This document shows positions 35,597 through 47,264 of a stretch of DNA of 64,000 nucleotides, in pieces. Position 1 is the stretch's first letter; the number at the start of each line of letters is the position of its first letter. The DNA lies in NCBI GenBank assembly GCA_963082975.1, contig OY720346.1, positions 30,064,720 to 30,128,719 of the forward strand. Direction: 5' to 3'. The notes beneath the pieces were generated by a model. It was not told the origin of the DNA. It did no database searches and saw nothing but the letters and a program-made list of their open reading frames with translations. Source of the stretch: Labia minor (lineage: Eukaryota; Arthropoda; Insecta; Dermaptera; Spongiphoridae). The position numbers and the translations under genes were made by a program.

Positions 35597-36225
35597 TAAT
35601 TGATTCGCAAATTTAATAAACAAGTGGAAAAAAATTAAAATTAATAGCTTTAAAAGCAAAATAATTGCATTATTGTTTCATTACTAGACGAATATCAAAT
35701 TTGATTTAATTATGTTATATTTTATTTTTGTAAAATAAATTATAAATGAAAATTCACAAATTAAAATTTTAAATAAATAAAAATATTAATTAGTAATTAA
35801 ATTATGTATTATTTAAATTAATTTATATATGTTAATTTTCTTAATGTATACCTTATAATACATACCTAAATAGATCGTTTAAAATTTCTATATTAGAATA
35901 TCTATTTTAATTTTTAATATTATTTCATTTATTTAATGTTTAATATTTGAAAATTTTAAAAATTAAAAATATTAATTAAATATATTAAACAAATTAAACT
36001 AAACATTATTCAATGTAAAATATAAATAAATATATTTAATAAAATTGAAATTATAATAGTAAAATTTTCCTATTTTTTTTTTTCATTGAAAGTTTACTTT
36101 AAGAATATAATTGTCTTAATAAATAAATCAAAAACTTACCAAAGATGACAAAATAAGTCAATCCTGAAAAAATAAAAAAAAAATTAGAATTTATTATAAA
36201 ACAAAGTCTAAATATACAAAACTTC
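35189..36225. other. Spacer with GA/CT-rich patch and (TA)n
   Basis: 35230-35500 is purine-rich then pyrimidine-rich and is crossed by open frames on both strands (35237-35512 plus, 91 codons; 35274-35480 minus). The plus frame is rich in Glu, Arg and Lys because of (GA)n and has no recognised domain. (TA)n lies at 35562-35594. I do not call a gene. Confidence 0.45.
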
Positions 36226-36275
36226 TATTTATCTGTGTGGCTCTATGGAACTCAAAAGTTCTTGACCGCAGCAAA
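36226..36275 (-). pseudogene. LINE 3' end scrap
   Basis: The plus strand has TGGCTCTATGGAACTCAAAA followed by GTTCTTGACCGCAGC. Its reverse complement is the last codons (AAVKNF-like) and 3' end of the same LINE family as 26818-27060. Only about 50 bases remain. Confidence 0.65.
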
Positions 36276-36479
36276 ACATACAAAACGTAGAATTCGAAAA
36301 TGTAGAAAAATTTAAATATTTATAGTCACGAAGTATAATAATATTCGAGAATATCCGAGTAATGTCTGTTATCATGTAGTAAAGGGGATGATTTCGTCAA
36401 AATTATTATCAAAGGGGATCAAAATTAAAATATATATAACAATTATTTTGTCGGTGGTATTACTATATATGTGTGTGAG

Positions 36480-36660
36480 GCATGGTCTATGATCCTGGGA
36501 GAGCAGATTTAGAGTATTTGAAAATACGATTCTTCGCAGTATTTATGGGCCAAAGAAAGATGAGGTCACGAGGAAGATTACATGACGAGGAATTACACGA
36601 TTTCTATGATTATCCAGTCATAGTTAGAGCCACAGAGATAAATAGAGTTATTATAAAATG
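36480..36660 (+). pseudogene. LINE ORF2 fragment, post-RT region
   Basis: Frame 36482 reads LKIRFFAVFMGQRKMRSRGR, then LHDEELHDFYDYPVIVRA. This matches the segment just before the GHVARMGE tail in the LINE family of this window, where 60590-60480 on the minus strand encodes FIGQRKMRS in the corresponding place. Truncated on both sides; the frame is open for 66 codons but lacks any catalytic domain. Confidence 0.7.
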
Positions 36661-37014
36661 TATTATTAATTATATAGGTTAATTTAAAATAAAATACTAT
36701 ATATATATAAAGATATAAACCTCATTGGCTTACTGTCTGATAAAAATCTTTGACCCATTCTAGTCTAGCTAGAGGCATTTTTTTTTCTTTTTAAAAAAAT
36801 ATGAAAAAAAGGTATTTTTGAAATATATAATTTCAGATAAGATAAATAATATAAAAAAATCTTAATATATTTTTTTTAGTTATATTATATTAATATATAA
36901 GAAATGTCATTTGATTTAATTTGATTAAATTTCAATTATTGAAATGAATTGATTTTATATATATATAAAGAGAGATGGGAGCAGGGGAGAAATAGAGATC
37001 TTGTTGGTTGTGCG
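36661..37014. other. AT-rich spacer, no gene seen
   Basis: AT-rich with short TA runs; no signal recognised. Confidence 0.5.
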
Positions 37015-37275
37015 TAGATATAAGCTTCTACTAGTAGTCGTATATTAATTAATTCTCTCCTTGATTAGTTAACCAATCAGTGGTCATTCTGGATGCTGTG
37101 GCTGCTGCAGCCGGCTGGCTCCCAGAGCGCATCGTCCCCTACGCCCTTCAGTCCCTTCTCTCATTCTGTCTCTATCTCTCTCTCTCTCCTCCATTCCAGG
37201 CCCAGGTTGGACACTCAATCTCACAACAGCCGCGCACAGAGCCATAACAATTCATATTTAATACCACTCCCTAAT
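37015..37275. promoter_or_regulatory. GC-richer island, candidate regulatory DNA
   Basis: Starts with TATTAATTAATTCTC and GATTAGTTAACCAATCAG (homeodomain- and CCAAT-like words), then GATGCTGTGGCTGCTGCAGC and CGGCTGGCTCCCAGAGCGC, a (CT)n patch and CAGCCGCGCACAGAGCC. A 74-codon frame (37093-37317) is Ser/Pro/Leu-rich and reflects the CT tract. No transposon ends. Candidate enhancer or conserved element by composition only. Confidence 0.3.
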
Positions 37276-37425
37276 GGAATAGAGAATATTTTCATAAATA
37301 ATAAAATGAATTTTTAACTAAAAAGTTATGCATTGTATTTTCTAATATAAATTGTATTAGTTGAATAAAATATTTTTTTTTTTCATTTTAACCCAAAAGA
37401 TATATATATATATAAATTCCATAGC

Positions 37426-37459
<34 letters not shown>

Positions 37460-37619
37460 TATTAATATATAATTTCTTTGGGCTTTTTTTAATTAAAATT
37501 AAATAATTTTAAAGATTTATGAAGGAGAATGTTAAGATTTGAATAATTTATTTCTAAAAGTAAAAAAAATGTTTAAAATGCAAATATTTTTAATGAAAAA
37601 AACGATTATATTAGATATT

Positions 37620-37651
<32 letters not shown>

Positions 37652-38779
37652 TATAAGAGAGGGGGGAGGGAGGGGGTAGATAGGTATAAATTTAAAAATT
37701 TATTCAAATTATAAATTAAAGAATGTCTTTTTTTATTTTATTTTTAATATAATTGTATAGATGTGGGTGTGTATCTAACAGATAATAGTGAATTTTATCT
37801 TAAAAAATAAATTATAAAATTTAACATTTTATAATTGAAAAAGATAAGAAATTAAAGGGCTTTCTCTTAATTATTAATTAATCTCAATCACTTAAAATTG
37901 GGAATAAAAAATTAAAAAGGCATATAATGTAAATTTTGGATTTCTTCAAAATATAAATTCTATTCATTTTAATTTGTTTTAATATATAATTCACATGAAA
38001 GTTAATTTATTTTTACATGTGAAATTTAGAATACATATAATATAATCTATAATCAAATGTAAAATATTCTTTATCAGAATTAGATTAGTTGTTTGTAGTT
38101 ATTTATTTAGTATCTTTTTTCATATTTAGGTTTTATATTTCTGAGGAAAAGTTTTAGAACATTTTTATTGATACTTTGTAAATCCTCAATCAACATATTT
38201 TTCTTTTGGCATATTCATAAATGTATTTTTAAAATTATTATATTATTACATTATTTAATTTTTAATAATGAATTTATTAAGTAACGGAACTTATTTATCT
38301 TAAGTCAATCAACCACCCATTTGAATCATTGATAAGATTATTATAAAACATTATTAAAGCTCGAAAAGAAAAATATTCTTGAAATTCTTTTTCTATACAA
38401 TATACAATTAATTAATTAAAAACTTACAAATTCTTATATATATATATATATATTTTACCATTCAATGAAGTTTAAATAATATTTAAATAGAAATGTTTTA
38501 ATAGAAAAATTTATCCAAATAGAAAAGTCGCGTAAATCTTATAAATAATTTTTTTAATTGTATTAATAAATTTAAAATGTCATTTAAATTTTCGATTGTA
38601 AGTAATAAATGAGTAATTAAAATGAAGAAAAATACAAATGAACAAAAAATATAATAGTATAATGCCAATTTAATGTTTTTGATAATATTTGTTATATAAA
38701 TAAAAAAAAAATTGTAGACAAATAATATTTTTGTTTTTGTATATTGTTATATTCTTTATTGGTGATATATGAATAGTAA
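37276..38779. other. AT-rich spacer with microsatellites
   Basis: (TA)n at 37425-37453 and 37619-37656, a G-rich patch at 37656-37682 and a TA run at 38437-38453. No gene recognised. Confidence 0.55.
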
Positions 38780-39000
38780 GGATGAAGATGTAGGGATGAT
38801 CAAATGATCCATACCTATTTCACCCCTTTCAATAGAAAGGAGCAATGACAGACAGCGTTAATCTCTGTGTGTGTCTGTGAGCGTGTGTGCGAGAGAGAGA
38901 GAGAGACAGAGAGAGAACATTAGCGGCCTCCTTGCCGTCTAATTAACATCCGGTCAGCAGACCCCGAAAACCCCAATCACACCAATCTATTATTTACTAC
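38780..39000. promoter_or_regulatory. GC-richer island, candidate regulatory DNA
   Basis: GATGATCAAATGATCCATAC, a (GT) then (GA)n stretch, then GCGGCCTCCTTGCCGTCTAA and TTAACATCCGGTCAGCAGAC. High complexity after the microsatellite, no frame and no transposon ends. Regulatory role is a guess. Confidence 0.25.
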
Positions 39001-39336
39001 AATGTATAATTATACATTTATATGATCAGTGCTCGAGATCTATATGTTGTTATTCTTAATTTTACGACTACATATTAAAACACGTTTAGCCAAGAGGGCT
39101 TTATGAAAATACAAAAAAAAATATTACTATCTTAAACAGATGGCAAGAGAATCTTTTTATTTGAAATATAGCTTAAATACAAAAGAAAATTAAAGGTAAT
39201 CATATATGAGAATGAAATCCAAAGTGTGAATTATTTTGAACAGAAAGAAAGAGAAATAAAATATAAATGATAAATATTTCTTTTATTTTGATTATTTAAA
39301 ATAATTTTATAAAGAAACGTCTTTAAAACTTACTAA
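39001..39336. other. AT-rich spacer, no gene seen
   Basis: Nothing recognised before the family-2 element. Confidence 0.5.
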
Positions 39337-39956
39337 AATAAGCTGGAGTGTCTCCACTCGACTATCTCGCAATTTGAATTGGATTAAATAACATAATATA
39401 TATTATATTTAAATTAAATTTAATTAATTATAAATTATAAATAATAAATATTAAACCAGCGCATGTTTGGTTTTTTATTGATGGCACCATGGCACGTGTT
39501 GGCGCGTGAGATTTGCAGTGTTAAAAAATTAATTCTGGTTCTTTCAGCAATTCAATCAAGCTGAAATTCTAGATATAGCAGTTTTATACAATTATTAATC
39601 ATGTGAAAAATTATCAAACATATATCTTTATTTTTACGGTCACTTTAGAGGAAAAAAAATCAAAACGTTGTAGGTAATGACCCTCTTCCGGTTGAGCTAC
39701 ATTTCTCAAAAGTTGATAGAAAACTATGAATTTTGAATAATGCTCAGGTACCAAATTGCATCATTCTAGCTCAAACCGTTTTTGCGTAATCTTGGTTACA
39801 TACATACACACATACACACACACACACACACAGACAGACGTTTTTCTCAACCTTAGTGAAAATGATTCAGGAACCTTCAAAACGTATAAAAACATCAAAA
39901 TCTCAACATCGAAAATTTTCGTGATCGCAATACTATCTCTGGCGAGATAGTAAAAA
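39337..39956 (-). mobile_element. Helentron-like (HINE) element, family 2, copy 1
   Basis: On the minus strand it begins TTTTTACTATCTCGCC (39956), forming a hairpin ACTATCTC/GAGATAGT. It ends with GCGAGATAGT (partner of the 5' repeat, set in from the end), a hairpin GAGTG/CACTC with loop GAGA, then CCAGCTTATT at 39337. A (CA)n and GACA microsatellite lies at 39800-39838. The inverted copy is at 49842-50446. The asymmetric inverted repeats, 3' hairpin and microsatellite core match Helentron-associated elements. Non-coding. Confidence 0.65.
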
Positions 39957-40442
39957 AATTGTTTAACTACAAAATTTAAAAAATATCCATATTATTCAGG
40001 TTAATGTAGTTTTTACAATTAATTAACGCTACGCTTAATGAACAATTTGAAAATTATTTAACATATTTGATCACTAGGAAAATATTTATACATATAATTT
40101 CTCAAGATATCGATCGGTTTGATAGGAAATATATAAACAAATTTTATTTGAATCTCAACCTTTTGAACAAGAAAAAAAATATTAAAATATATCACAATGT
40201 AATTAATTTTTTACAACATTTATTTGTCAAAATTTTTCTTTATATTTATTCTTTAAAACGTTTCTAACATTTAAGTAATTTTCATAACTATTAGAACGAT
40301 TTATATTTATAAATATGGATTAATTTCGTTGATCACTTATCCTTTGATTTTTTTTTTTTGAAATATATTAAATTTATTTAAAATGGGAGTGTAAGATACA
40401 AATAAAATAATAATATATTGATATTATCTAATCTACTATCTA
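39957..40442. other. AT-rich spacer, no gene seen
   Basis: A 66-codon frame (40067-40267) is Ile/Asn/Lys-rich and compositional. Confidence 0.5.
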
Positions 40443-40714
40443 AGAGGTCGGCAACCCGCCGCTCTTATATCCAAACTGTATGGCTCCTTTAACGGCATAA
40501 CAGGCGCTTCCCAATTGCAATTTTACTTTACGATAAGTAAAAATAAATATATAAATGTTATTTATTTACATTTTATTGAATATCATAAAATAATTTGTAG
40601 ATATAAATGATACAGATTTTATTAACTATCAATATTGTGACTCAGTATGAGTTTTTAAAATTATATAGGAATTCGAAATACTTAGCTCTGCACTCAAAAT
40701 AGATTGACGACTTC
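40443..40714. mobile_element. Decayed hAT-like MITE
   Basis: The left end AGAGGTCGGCAACCCGCCGC is a common hAT-like MITE start. A loose partner GACGACTTCT lies near 40705-40714. Inside, ATAACAGGCGCTTCCC is shared with 60656-60672 (ATAACAGGCGTTTCCC), which suggests a remnant of the same family there. No target duplication seen. Confidence 0.45.
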
Positions 40715-41949
40715 TAATTTAGTAGAATAATAATTGTATATCGGGTACTTGATGGTAGAAAGAGGATTGAAATTTATTTCTGGTTTTTAGAAATAAGATC
40801 AATGATTAATTAATTAAATTGAAATTTGAACGTTTTATTTAGGTATTTATATATATGTGTTCTAAGATATTTCAATATAATAAAGATAAATATTAATTAT
40901 ATTAAGTGGTTTTAAGAATTAATGGAAATTTCAAGTTTAGTGAAATATATACACCTGTAGAATATAAATAGAATATAAACATATATAATATTATATAAAT
41001 TAAAATTTTTATATTTTATCATTTGCAGACTTTAGAATAAAAATAATAGAATATAATTAAAAAAAAAATAATAAATAAAACAATCTCCAATTGATTGATC
41101 GTAGGTAGATTCTTTCAATTACTCTATGATTGGTCCGTAGGGGGTCGAAAGATTGCTTTTTCATATGCTGACAAATGATGTATTGAAGTTATTATAAAAA
41201 AAAATTAATTGCAAAGTATAATATGAATTGATAGATATAGATAAAAGGGACGTTAGACCTTTATACAACAGCTGTAACACTTCAATGAACAATGAAAGTC
41301 CATGTTTACGCTATGAATTGCACATGACCCACGAGAATTGTCAATAGACTTAATACATATTTCAAAGCTTTAAGCTATTAGGGGTTCTGTGATGGCTAGG
41401 TTGCCAAAATACAATAGAAATCCATTAACAATTGGAACAAATAACCTTATGAAATTCATAGAACATACATACATAGTTCCCAATAAATACCATAAATACC
41501 AACAGTTGAATTGTTTTGTTTTTTTTTATTTTTTTTTTTTTTAAATTAATAGGTAATTAAATATTGATTGTACTAACAGGTAAACATTTTCAAATAATCA
41601 GAAGACAATTGATACAATAAATAGAATACCATATGCATCTCCAGTAGAAAATTTACAATGAAAGTGATATAGGATGAGTAGAATAGGGAAGTGAATTATT
41701 TACTAGATAACAGAGTAAAATGTGTTGTTTTCTATTTTTTTCCATTAAAATTCCAAAGACCATAATTTTTATAATAAAAATATCTATTATAAATTTATTC
41801 AAATTTCACAAATTAAATTTAATAAAATTAAAAATATATTATATTATTATATATCCCACATCTACATCTAAATAAAATTTAATAAATATTAATATGTAAA
41901 TAATTAACTAATTATTATTACAATTCAAGTACATATTGTCAGGGGAATT
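40715..41949. other. AT-rich spacer, no gene seen
   Basis: The part 41100-41480 is more complex (for example GTCCGTAGGGGGTCGAAAG) but no frame or repeat could be assigned. Confidence 0.45.
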
Positions 41950-42188
41950 TGTGCCACTCAGAAGCCAAACCGATTAACTCCAATTTTTAAAATTGTGCTG
42001 GTAATGTAATGTAATGTAATCTGCAACATATGAAGTGAATAATGAACTTGATAATCTTAATATTGCAATGCAATATACATTTTTGTGTAATCAATAAACC
42101 TGAATTTTCTACATGCTGTGAACTTTGGGCTTCATTTTCTCAGTTTCTTTAAATGTGGAGTTAATCGCTTTGGCTTCTGAGTGGCACA
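41950..42188. mobile_element. MITE with 31-bp inverted ends (GTGCCACTC type)
   Basis: The left end TGTGCCACTCAGAAGCCAAA, continuing CCGATTAACTCCA, pairs with the right end TGGAGTTAATCGCTTTGGCT, continuing TCTGAGTGGCACA. There is one mismatch in about 32 positions. The 239-bp element has a small (TAATG)n repeat inside (about 42002-42018) and no coding. Flanks are T-rich, so a 2-3 bp duplication cannot be fixed and the superfamily is open. The next element starts 32 bases downstream. Confidence 0.85.
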
Positions 42189-42219
42189 TTTTTTAAATTA
42201 ATGTTTCCAATTTAAATTA

Positions 42220-42871
42220 AATAAGTTGACCTGTGGCCAGGTCCGAACCGACCGACGGTTTGAAGTAAATTAATTTCCAGCTACAGAAACAATTTCAAAT
42301 AATTTTAATATATCTATTAATGTAATAAAAAACATATAGGCATATAACATAAATATTTTTAATTTTATTTTATTTATAATATATGTATATATTTATATGT
42401 AAGACCAGGCTGTGACGTCATGAATGGCTGGATGACGTCATATAATTTTAAATCAAGAAAAAACTAATAAATATGATTTTCCCGAGGATAAAACCAATAC
42501 AAAGTGCATGATTCGTGGTGATATATAAAAAAATCTCCTCATGTGAAATTTGGTGTGAAAATAACCCTTCCCTTCCTATCGTCGATCGCTAATACTACCA
42601 CTTCCGGTTCACGGATTTGCACCAAAAGTTGATCAATTCATCCCACTGATGCATTAAGTAAATATACCAAATTTCATCAAAATCGGTTGAGCCGTTCAGG
42701 CTGTACACATCTATACGGACGGACAGACGGACAGACGGACGGACAGACATCATGCTAAAAATACTTTTTTCTGTTTAGAAAATGCATGATTCGTGGAGAT
42801 ATGTAAAAATCTCCACATGTGAAATTTGGTGTGAAAACAATACCTCCCTTACTATCGTCGGTCGGTAAAAA
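42220..42871 (-). mobile_element. Helentron-like (HINE) element, family 1, copy 3 (reference copy)
   Basis: The best preserved copy. Minus strand 5' end: TTTTTACCGACCGACGATAG (42871 downward). Near the 3' end the inverted partner ACCGACCGACGG (plus strand 42247-42258) is followed outward by hairpin GACCTG/CAGGTC (42228-42243, loop TGGC) and AACTTATT (42220). Direct blocks of about 90 bases at 42502-42592 and 42779-42870 share TGCATGATTCGTGG, ATGTGAAATTTGGTGTGAAA and TATCGTCGRTCG. Core: CTTCCGGTT, CAAAAGTTGATCAATTCATC, TACCAAATTTCATCAAAATC, GAGCCGTTC and a GGACGGACAGAC microsatellite (42716-42748), longer than in copies 1 and 2. No coding frame. Non-autonomous. Confidence 0.75.
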
Positions 42872-43689
42872 TATATAATTGAATATTATATTCAATTAAA
42901 AATAATTATATTAATAAAATTCACTTTTACACAATAGCAAAAAAAGAAAATTATAAACTTTCAAATAAATTCTTTTGTAGCTCACATTTTTATATTTATT
43001 TATTTATTTATTTTTATTTAACCATATCTCCGTTTTTCTTATCTCTTTTACTTTAGTCAATTTACTTTATTTAGTTGATTATTAATTCAGTCACTGTTCC
43101 GCTTTCTTACTTTCTTTTTTTTGTTTATTTTTTTATTTTATTAGTTGAACCATCCAAATATTTCGCACGCCCCCGCACATCCCCACCTTCTCTTTCAGAC
43201 CTCCTCTCTTTTTAAACATATTGATATTTTTCCATTGGATGATTTCGTTAATTACTAATAAAACAATCGCCTTTCTTATTCATATAATAACAAAATTTTG
43301 TTTAAACTATGTGAATAGCGGAAATCGAAATCTTGGTGGGATCTTATAACCTAAATAAATATCTGGTTATCAGATAGTAACTTACAAACAATGAAATAGC
43401 CATTATTAAATAAAAAAAAAAGAAAATTATAGTCTGGAAAATTGAAAAAAAAAATATTTCATTACTAATAAATCAAACAAAAGATATATAATCTCCGTGG
43501 AGAGCAGATGTTAATATATGCTCTATATTTAAAAGAATTACAGTAAAGAGATTGTATTATCTAAATTATATTATTTTAAATTAAATATGATTGATATAAT
43601 GATATTTGTTAAATATTAATGTAATTAATATTGCTTTTTGGGTGATATAATGCAAAAATTGGATTAATGAATCTAATTGTAAATTTGGT
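42872..43689. other. AT-rich spacer, no gene seen
   Basis: A C-rich phrase TTCGCACGCCCCCGCACATC at 43162-43181 stands out; otherwise AT-rich. Confidence 0.5.
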
Positions 43690-44480
43690 AATCATTTTAG
43701 AAATAAGATTTGTACGAATGAACCGTGTGCTGCGATCTGGTATTTAGACAAAAGAGCTTTCTATGAGGGTGGGAAAGAACGTGTTGGAGAGTGTGTGTGT
43801 GTTAAGGGGGAAGAAGTATGGTGGAATGGAAGGGGTGCTAACACTTGTTGGCAGTTTTATCGAAATGATGAAAAAGAGTTAGGGGTGAAGGGGAGTGAAG
43901 TTAGTTCAGGTTAGTCGTGACTCTCCGCCACATCAGCCAATTCTTATATAGTATACTTGTTATTCAAATGTTAAAAAGAATTATAGCCAGATCGGAATGT
44001 ATAATTGAGTATTGATAGGTTATTGGTATTGAAATAAGCTTATATTATTATTTTGAATTTGAATTACAAATGAGCCATCTACTCTCTCTCTCTCTCTCCC
44101 TCGCATTGAATTTATTCAATATCTGTATCCGAGCGCGCTTCTCCACTGTTTCTCCAAATGCTGCTGTCTCTGGCCCTGTTATTACCTATTAGTTTGATGA
44201 TTTCAAACTCTGTGTATGGCTAATTTAATTTGGAGGAATATTATCGTAATATCACTGAGCTCCCTGGAGCTGATTCGCTATGCGAGCTGATTGGCTCTAT
44301 CGGGGGAATAAAATCACTTTGATCGTCCATAGCGAGTACTTAAAAAGGCTACCCCATTCTATTGGCCCACACATATACACAATACAGACTCATTTCAAGA
44401 AGCATTTATCCATTTGATTTTCCCCCTCATTGGTAAAAATTCTTTACCCAATTTTTCCGCCTGTTGCTACTACACTCTCT
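43690..44480. promoter_or_regulatory. Long GC-richer island, candidate regulatory DNA
   Basis: The largest non-repetitive complex block. Part one (43700-43950) has GAACCGTGTGCTGCGATCTG, a (GT)n patch and GTGACTCTCCGCCACATCAG. Part two (44090-44470) has GAGCGCGCTTCTCC, CTGCTGTCTCTGGCCCTG, a doubled GAGCTGATTSGCT word (about 44270-44302), CTATTGGCCCACAC (inverted CCAAT) and TTAAAAAGGC. No protein-like frame crosses it and there are no transposon ends. It could be an enhancer, a promoter or an untranslated first exon. None of these can be decided here. Confidence 0.35.
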
Positions 44481-44710
44481 CTCTCTCTCTTCTTTATATT
44501 TCTTCTCTTTTTTTTCTATAATCAATAATCGTTTTTCATCCAAATTCACGCATTTCCCCTTTCACTTTCCATTCTCTCTATACTATCGCAAAGAGAAAAA
44601 GAGTAAGCTCTTTATTTTTCTCACTCTTAATATAAAAAAACACTTTGACCTTTTAACAGTTTCTCATCTTCAAAAATATTTTCTTTCTTTCTTTAAACCA
44701 AACTTTATTA

Positions 44711-44754
<44 letters not shown>

Positions 44755-46969
44755 TTTTATAAAGGTACAAATTATGTGGTAAGGAAATTGGGTGAATGAT
44801 TATCATATAAAATTTAAAATAAAAAAAAATGCTAATTGATAATAAAATTAGAATAAAATTGAATAAATGGTTTTGACAGTAACGTACTCAATATTTAATT
44901 TCTTAAAAAACTTTATATTAATAAAAAAAAGACTTTATGATATCGATATATTACATCACCCAGTACTTGCTAAGTCCGAATTATAAATTGGATTAAACTC
45001 CCAGAAAAAGTTTCATGAGCTTCTGACTGGTCATCAAGGATGATTCGTTGGACCACAAACCCCCTCTATCTTCAGTTGATGGTATTTAAGAACTGAAGTG
45101 AATATCTTTCAATCACAACAACTAATCAAACACATAATAACCCTACTTTTCGGACCGTTTGGATTGCTTTAACGCCCTGAATATTGTAGCTAATATTTTT
45201 TTTTTTTTTGAACTATAGTATTTTTTCATTTGCAACCCACATTAAATGCTTTAACTCACAATTAAAGCAATTATTCATAACGATTTAAAGATTTTTAGGA
45301 GAATTCCCATTTTCAAAGAATAAGTCAAAGTCAATCCTGGAAATGCAATCTATCATATAATGTATTTTTTCCCAAAGGGTTATCAATAATAATCCTTTCC
45401 TTTCTCAATCAAATATTATTTTTTGGAATCTATATTAGTAATTATAATTTTTCTTATTCTAGTCTAGTCCTGGGTGTCCTTTTACAACCACACTAATAGG
45501 TTTAAATTTATATATTTATTTATATTTTTATTATTTATTTATTTGTTTACTATAATACGAATAAAATAATATATGGTCGATTTTATCTGTTAAAATGCGT
45601 TAATAGCCTGCGATGAAGCCTTTAATATCAAATTAAAAATAATATTTGTGTTTTTTAATATTTTAAATAATTTTATATGGTAATTTCATTATTCTCTATT
45701 TTTATAAAAATGTTGTAAATAAAAGTAGTATGATTAAATTTGATTTTTATTCTGAATGAAATTGTATTATTTTTCTTTTCATTCATTTAATCTCTTCTTT
45801 GATTATTATTATATTATTTTTTACAAAATAGAAAATCAAACTTAAATCACTTGCCCTATTCTATTTATATATAATTTTAATAATGAAAAATTCTAAAAAA
45901 AATTTCATTAAACATGGTTATGATAATTAATGTTTATAGTAATTTACTACTAGGACTAATACTAATAAAATAAACATTCATATATTCCATATGATTTATA
46001 TTTCTATCAGATATATTTTCTAAATGTATATTTAAAGATAATTAATTAATTCAATGTTTATTGTAATGTCATTCGTATAAATAAGAATAGTAGAAAAGTT
46101 AACTATTTTTTTATTCTTTTTATTCGAACTTTATTTATATATGCTATATATATATATTAAAAATCGTATATGATTATGAGAATATGACAGAGCATAATTT
46201 GAGAGCATGTATTTATTAATGTTAGATTAATTTGTCATGTAATTTATAGAGAGAAAGATTCAACTTTAATGTTGGAAAATGAGTTAGTTGTCTGTGTATG
46301 AGTACGTTTGTGGGTGTGTAGTTAACGATGAGTATACATTTCAACTATCAGCCACTCCCCTTCCCCACCCCTTTATCCACAAGCAATATATGTCATTTGT
46401 AATAATTTTAATCAAAAAATATACTATTATGCTATACTAAAAATAACATGAATTCTTTTATTTTTTTAATTTTGTTTTAAATCATTTTGATAATTATAAC
46501 ACTTTTTCAATGAATAATTTAATAATAAATAATTAACAGGTTTTGATTCATCATTTTTCTTATAGAGAACATTTTAATTAAATTTATTTAAAAAAAATAG
46601 ATAATAAGCTACGCGGATGAATTTCTAAGTATACTTTTTAAACTAGTAAAATTTCTTTTAAGAATTGAATTTAAATTTTAATTAAATTTCCATAAACTAT
46701 GAAAAATGTCCAATATTTCCCTAAAATATGAATTTAAAAAGAATATAATAAAGAATCATTGTTTTTAATCTTAAAACTGAAGAAATTCTCATATATAAAG
46801 GATTTATGGATCAAAATAAAGGTAAAAAACCGTGGATTTTTTTTTTAGTTATTTTTGCCCCTTTGAACTGAGTAATAATAATAAATATATGTATAGCCAA
46901 GCAATTTGATTATTATTATTTTATTTTTTATTTATTTATTTTTTATTTTTTTGAGAAATTAATTTTTTT

Positions 46970-47011
<42 letters not shown>

Positions 47012-47264
47012 ATGAACTAATAATAATTGATAATTGATTATATTTTTACTTTTAAGTTTACTGAAATTATATTAATCTTTTAATCCTTTAATTTAATTTC
47101 AACATTCCCTGACCACTCCACCTAGCAATCCCTCATCTATATAAACAGATATAAAAAAAGAGAAGAAACTAAATTAAAATTAAAAGTGAAACACTTTTGA
47201 CATTAAACGTATTAATAATAATCCTTTATGCTGATGAATATTGCTAATTTATAAATAATCAAAT
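44481..47264. other. AT-rich spacer with microsatellites, no gene seen
   Basis: (TA)n at 44717-44753 and 46973-47008. A patch at 44960-45180 (GACTGGTCATCAAGGATGAT) is more complex, like an old transposon, without recognised family. 46280-46390 is moderately GC-rich. No frames of interest. Confidence 0.5.

Noticed and set aside
42716..42748. GGAC/GACA tandem units as a possible CRISPR-like array
   Set aside because: Units are 4 bases long without spacers; it is a microsatellite within a Helentron-like element.
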